Notes under the pieces: generated by a model | Database searches by the model: none | What the model saw: the letters and a program-made list of their open reading frames with translations, nothing else | Told to the model about the DNA's origin: nothing | NCBI GenBank assembly: GCA_902806595.1 | Contig: CADCXC010000038.1 | Span: 1,302,001-1,366,000 of the forward strand | Source: Pyrenopolyporus hunteri | Taxonomy: Eukaryota; Ascomycota; Sordariomycetes; Xylariales; Hypoxylaceae | Direction of reading: 5' to 3' | Length of the DNA: 64,000 nt | Part shown: piece by piece, positions 61,350 through 64,000 of the stretch | Numbering within the stretch: position 1 is the first letter of the stretch | Layout of the letters: each line of letters begins with the position of its first letter | Program-made: the position numbers and the translations under genes

Positions 61350-62243
61350 ATGCAGCTACCTTACTTGCTATTAGCGCTTGTAGCGAGTGCTGCTGCGGAT
61401 AACACCGCGCAACGGAGATGGTCGGCTGAGGGGGAATCGGCTCTCAAGTCAAGGGAGCCCATCGAGATCTCACCAGCGCTCGAGGCAAGGCTCGCCTCTA
61501 TTGACGTTAGCCGAAGGGGATCAGCTGTATCCGACCGTCGGCAACATAAACGCGATTTCGACGGTCAGGACTATGATGACCCTTTCCGCCATGTTCATGA
61601 CATGATAAACGAGGATCGCGATCATGAGAATGACGATGACGATGACGACGATGATCGCGGCGGCCGCAGTAATGGCGCGACCATAGCAGGAGGGGTTGTC
61701 GGCGGCTTTGCTATGCTTCTCTTCCTCCTCACCATATGGTACTTTATCCGCATTCGACCGAAGAGAAAGCAGCGGTTGATGCAGGCTGCGAAGACGGACG
61801 AGGTCGAGAACGGCTACGCACCGTCCCCTTCCCCAAGCACACACCAACTATCGACACTACCAGCAAGCTCCGCGCACGGGAGCCCGAGCCCACCCGAACA
61901 CGTTCGTTGGGCACCTACACCTTATCCGGCACACGCACCATCAGTCCAAACCGGATCGTCGATATCCGGCCTGGCTCTGCCTACACCGGCGCTGACTTAT
62001 TCCCCTTCTGTTACAACCGCTGCTACGCCGCCTCTACCACCGTCTCCGCCTCACGTGGCAAACGAGAAGCCCCCCACCTACGCCGCGGTAATAGCTCTTC
62101 AGTCTTCCGAGCCGCAACCCGAAGCGACCGCATATCAGATGGGCCAAACTCCAGCACCCATAGAACCACCGGTGTATCACTTACCAGCAGTGCCACAGCC
62201 TGGCGCGACGGACCTAAAGGGAGAGCCCATTTCTAGATATTGA
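61350..62243 (+). CDS. Single-pass membrane protein with Asp-rich ectodomain and PPxY tail
   Basis: Single-exon protein of 297 aa. The start at 61350 is preferred to the in-frame Met 31 codons upstream because it begins with a signal peptide (MQLPYLLLALVASAAADN). The outer part (about 19-120) is charged, with several dibasic sites (RRW, RRG, HKR) and a run of eight Asp. One membrane helix follows (about 125-150, GATIAGGVVGGFAMLLFLLTIW) with a basic stop-transfer RIRPKRKQR. The inner tail (about 155-297) is Pro/Ser/Thr-rich, with KPPTY and EPPVY motifs of the PPxY type that bind WW domains of Rsp5/Nedd4-class ligases. The layout resembles small fungal surface sensors or cargo adaptors, but no family is recognised and the Cys-rich domain of WSC sensors is absent. 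Confidence 0.72.
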   Translation: MQLPYLLLALVASAAADNTAQRRWSAEGESALKSREPIEISPALEARLASIDVSRRGSAVSDRRQHKRDFDGQDYDDPFRHVHDMINEDRDHENDDDDDDDDRGGRSNGATIAGGVVGGFAMLLFLLTIWYFIRIRPKRKQRLMQAAKTDEVENGYAPSPSPSTHQLSTLPASSAHGSPSPPEHVRWAPTPYPAHAPSVQTGSSISGLALPTPALTYSPSVTTAATPPLPPSPPHVANEKPPTYAAVIALQSSEPQPEATAYQMGQTPAPIEPPVYHLPAVPQPGATDLKGEPISRY

Positions 62244-62900
62244 AGTGAGCGCGGGCATGGCCGGAGTCTATGTGGAAGGGTCTCTGTCGTTTACGGAGGG
62301 GCCGGGAGGTCTATTTCTCAAAAGGCTTGTTTAACTGTAGATATATCCCAGACCATTCAGGAGTTACCGTCTTTTACTATGTACTCACGGTAGAAAGGAT
62401 GCCATTTGTTTTAAGAGCGTATCGTATGGTGAGAAGATCGACAACTGTTTTTTTTTTTTGGTTGGAGTTTTTCTATGTTGGTAGATTGGGGAAAAAAGCG
62501 ATAGTTCTGTTCTCCTTATGAATGCCTGTAAGAATCCTCTTCAACAAAATACTAATAGCGATGGATTGATGATGTCCGCAACTCCAGAATAATCCAGATC
62601 CCGACCGAGGTTGAGTACACGTCCTGAGACTTAAACCATACCTAAGTAATAGTAAACGTGGAACAGCTGCATGAGAACTCGCCATGTTGCTATCACTTGC
62701 TGCTGCATAAAACGTATTCGGTGTAGATGGTAATACAACCTGCGTGGAAAGGAGATCCATCCAAAAAAGAGAGAGCAACAAAAAGAAATCCTAGCAATCC
62801 ATATCATCATGCATCATAAAACGTTCGTCACCTCGTGAGCTAGCCACGGAGGCAAGGCTCTCTCGACAAAATAATCCCATACGAAACAACATGATCTGAT
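62244..62900. other. Convergent intergenic region, 0.65 kb
   Basis: Lies between the 3' ends of the membrane protein gene and the RBR ligase gene. It contains a T11 run at about 62449-62459. Nothing else is recognised. Confidence 0.6.
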
Positions 62901-64000
62901 TTACGTAGCGAGGGCGGTGGGGTCCGACTCGACGTGGTTAACCCACTCGTAGACGCGGTGCATCCCGCGTCCCGGTCCGGTGAGCCCGGCGAGGGCCGAG
63001 TCTCTGGGTGACACAGACGCGGCTCGCTCGCGGCGCCGGATTCGCGGTCCCGGCTCGTAGAACGTTGGGTCTTCGATATAGCTACGCGTCGTAGCCCTTC
63101 TTGGGAGCATACGTTCGGGGAGCCGGCCGGCTCGCGGGTCGAACAGATCTTCGTCGTCGATGGTGTGTCTTCGTAACATAGGGGTCGGCCCCATCGATGG
63201 CTGCGGCGGGGGCGGTGGGGTCCCATCGCTCGTGGAGGAACGGGGGGAGGCGGGATGCCGTGACCGAACGTATTGTGGGTTGGGCTAGCGTTTGCCGCGC
63301 GTGATTCGAACCGGTCCGCGAGACGGCGTTCCATCGAACTGGCACGGACGCCTCGTGCTCTGTTCACGCCGGTGACGTAGTCGGTGACAGAAGTGGCTCC
63401 GAATGGGGCCACAGGGGGTGGTGCGGGCGCCGGCGGGGCGACGACAGTCTGTGCTCGGCGCCTGTAGCCGCTATTCATGAAATTTCCTGTGTTACCGAGG
63501 CCAATGGTTTCCTCGGCGGGGTCCATGTACTCGTCCTCGCTATCCTCAAACTGAAGGCGTCGTGCCAACTCTTCGTCTCGCTGCTCCTGAAGACGCTTGA
63601 GGAGGACGTCTTCCTGGAAACTGCTCTGTCGGGTTCGAAGCCCGTTGCCGGGCGAGCGTCTAGCATCAACGCCCTGTGTGAGAGGGGCGGTCCTGAGACC
63701 AAGTCTCTCTCTGTCTATCATGGGTTCGGGGATCTGCATGTGGTCGAGATGGTCTGCGTCGGCACCGTCATAGTTAAACCACGGGCATTCGCAGGTCTTC
63801 CACTTGAGCCCGCATATCATACAAAATTCGGCGCCGCAACGACTGCGGTTCACCCGTTAGCCACTCGTTAAAAGAAAAAGAGAACACATGGTGCTGTATA
63901 TAGAATGACAACATACCAAGTCATGTGGTTACAGCCTTCCTTTAACTCGACCATATTCTTGCAATTATAACAACGCTGCCATCCCTCCTCCTTGGCTTGC
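62901..64000 (-). CDS. RBR-type E3 ubiquitin ligase, C-terminal part (partial, apparent frameshift)
   Basis: Truncated by the right edge, so the RING1 and most of the IBR part lie outside. Visible exons are 64000-63916 and 63842-62901. The first holds GWQRCYNCKNMVELKEGCNHMT; the intron interrupts the Cys codon of CNHMTC, and the next exon continues CRCGAEFCMICGLKWKTCECPWF. This is the RING2/Rcat zinc domain; the Cys in GCNHM is the expected catalytic one. A disordered Arg/Pro-rich tail follows. In the tail the frame shifts at a C run (about 63217-63221 on this strand): the upstream frame leads to an unlikely end at 62840, while adding one base gives a tail ending RVYEWVNHVESD and stopping at 62901-62903. 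A 41-base intron with a poor donor could also reconcile the frames but would be unusually short. Confidence 0.85.

Overview
The window is nuclear DNA of a filamentous ascomycete (Pezizomycotina, most likely Sordariomycetes). The signs are short 50-95 bp introns with GTAAGT-type donors, CTAAC-like branch points and CAG/TAG acceptors, protein families typical of this group, and long intergenic stretches. The order is inferred from protein resemblance only. I see no plasmid, viral or bacterial features, no CRISPR array, and no convincing tRNA, 5S rRNA or snRNA gene. Seventeen protein genes are supported, one of them cut by the right edge.

Layout. 0-7.4 kb: glycogen phosphorylase and a group III G-protein alpha subunit, both minus strand. 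7.4-13.6 kb: about 6 kb of non-coding DNA with pyrimidine tracts. 13.6-18.9 kb: a fungal CxxC protein of unknown role and a large protein combining a zinc-binding segment with an SH3 domain, both minus. 23.3-24.3 kb: an alpha/beta hydrolase. 24.8-28.6 kb: an ORF desert that looks like a decayed retroelement. 29.0-43.2 kb: a plus-strand run of a SAP30-like Sin3-complex subunit, mitochondrial Hsp40 (Mdj1), ESCRT-associated Bro1 and the secretory DENN protein Avl9. 44.6-49.8 kb: cullin-1 and a four-helix membrane protein like the phospholipase D regulator Srf1, both minus. 51.7-53.4 kb: a mitochondrial K+/H+ exchange-related protein convergent with a small tail-anchored protein. 55.1-58.7 kb: two tandem secreted proteins that look paralogous. 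61.3-62.2 kb: a single-pass membrane protein with PPxY motifs. 62.9 kb to the end: an RBR-type E3 ubiquitin ligase with an apparent frameshift.

Most genes are conserved housekeeping or signalling genes and do not form one pathway. Loose themes are cAMP signalling beside glycogen breakdown, membrane traffic (Bro1, Avl9, Srf1-like) and ubiquitin ligation (cullin-1, RBR). The accessory part is the right third, with the secreted pair and the orphan membrane proteins. The intergenic DNA is crowded with variants of TACCTAGGTA and GTAGGTAGGTA, which the exons largely lack. No obviously new system is present. The best candidates for follow-up are the secreted pair, the GC-rich triple-hairpin segment near 44.1 kb and the TAGGTA repeats.
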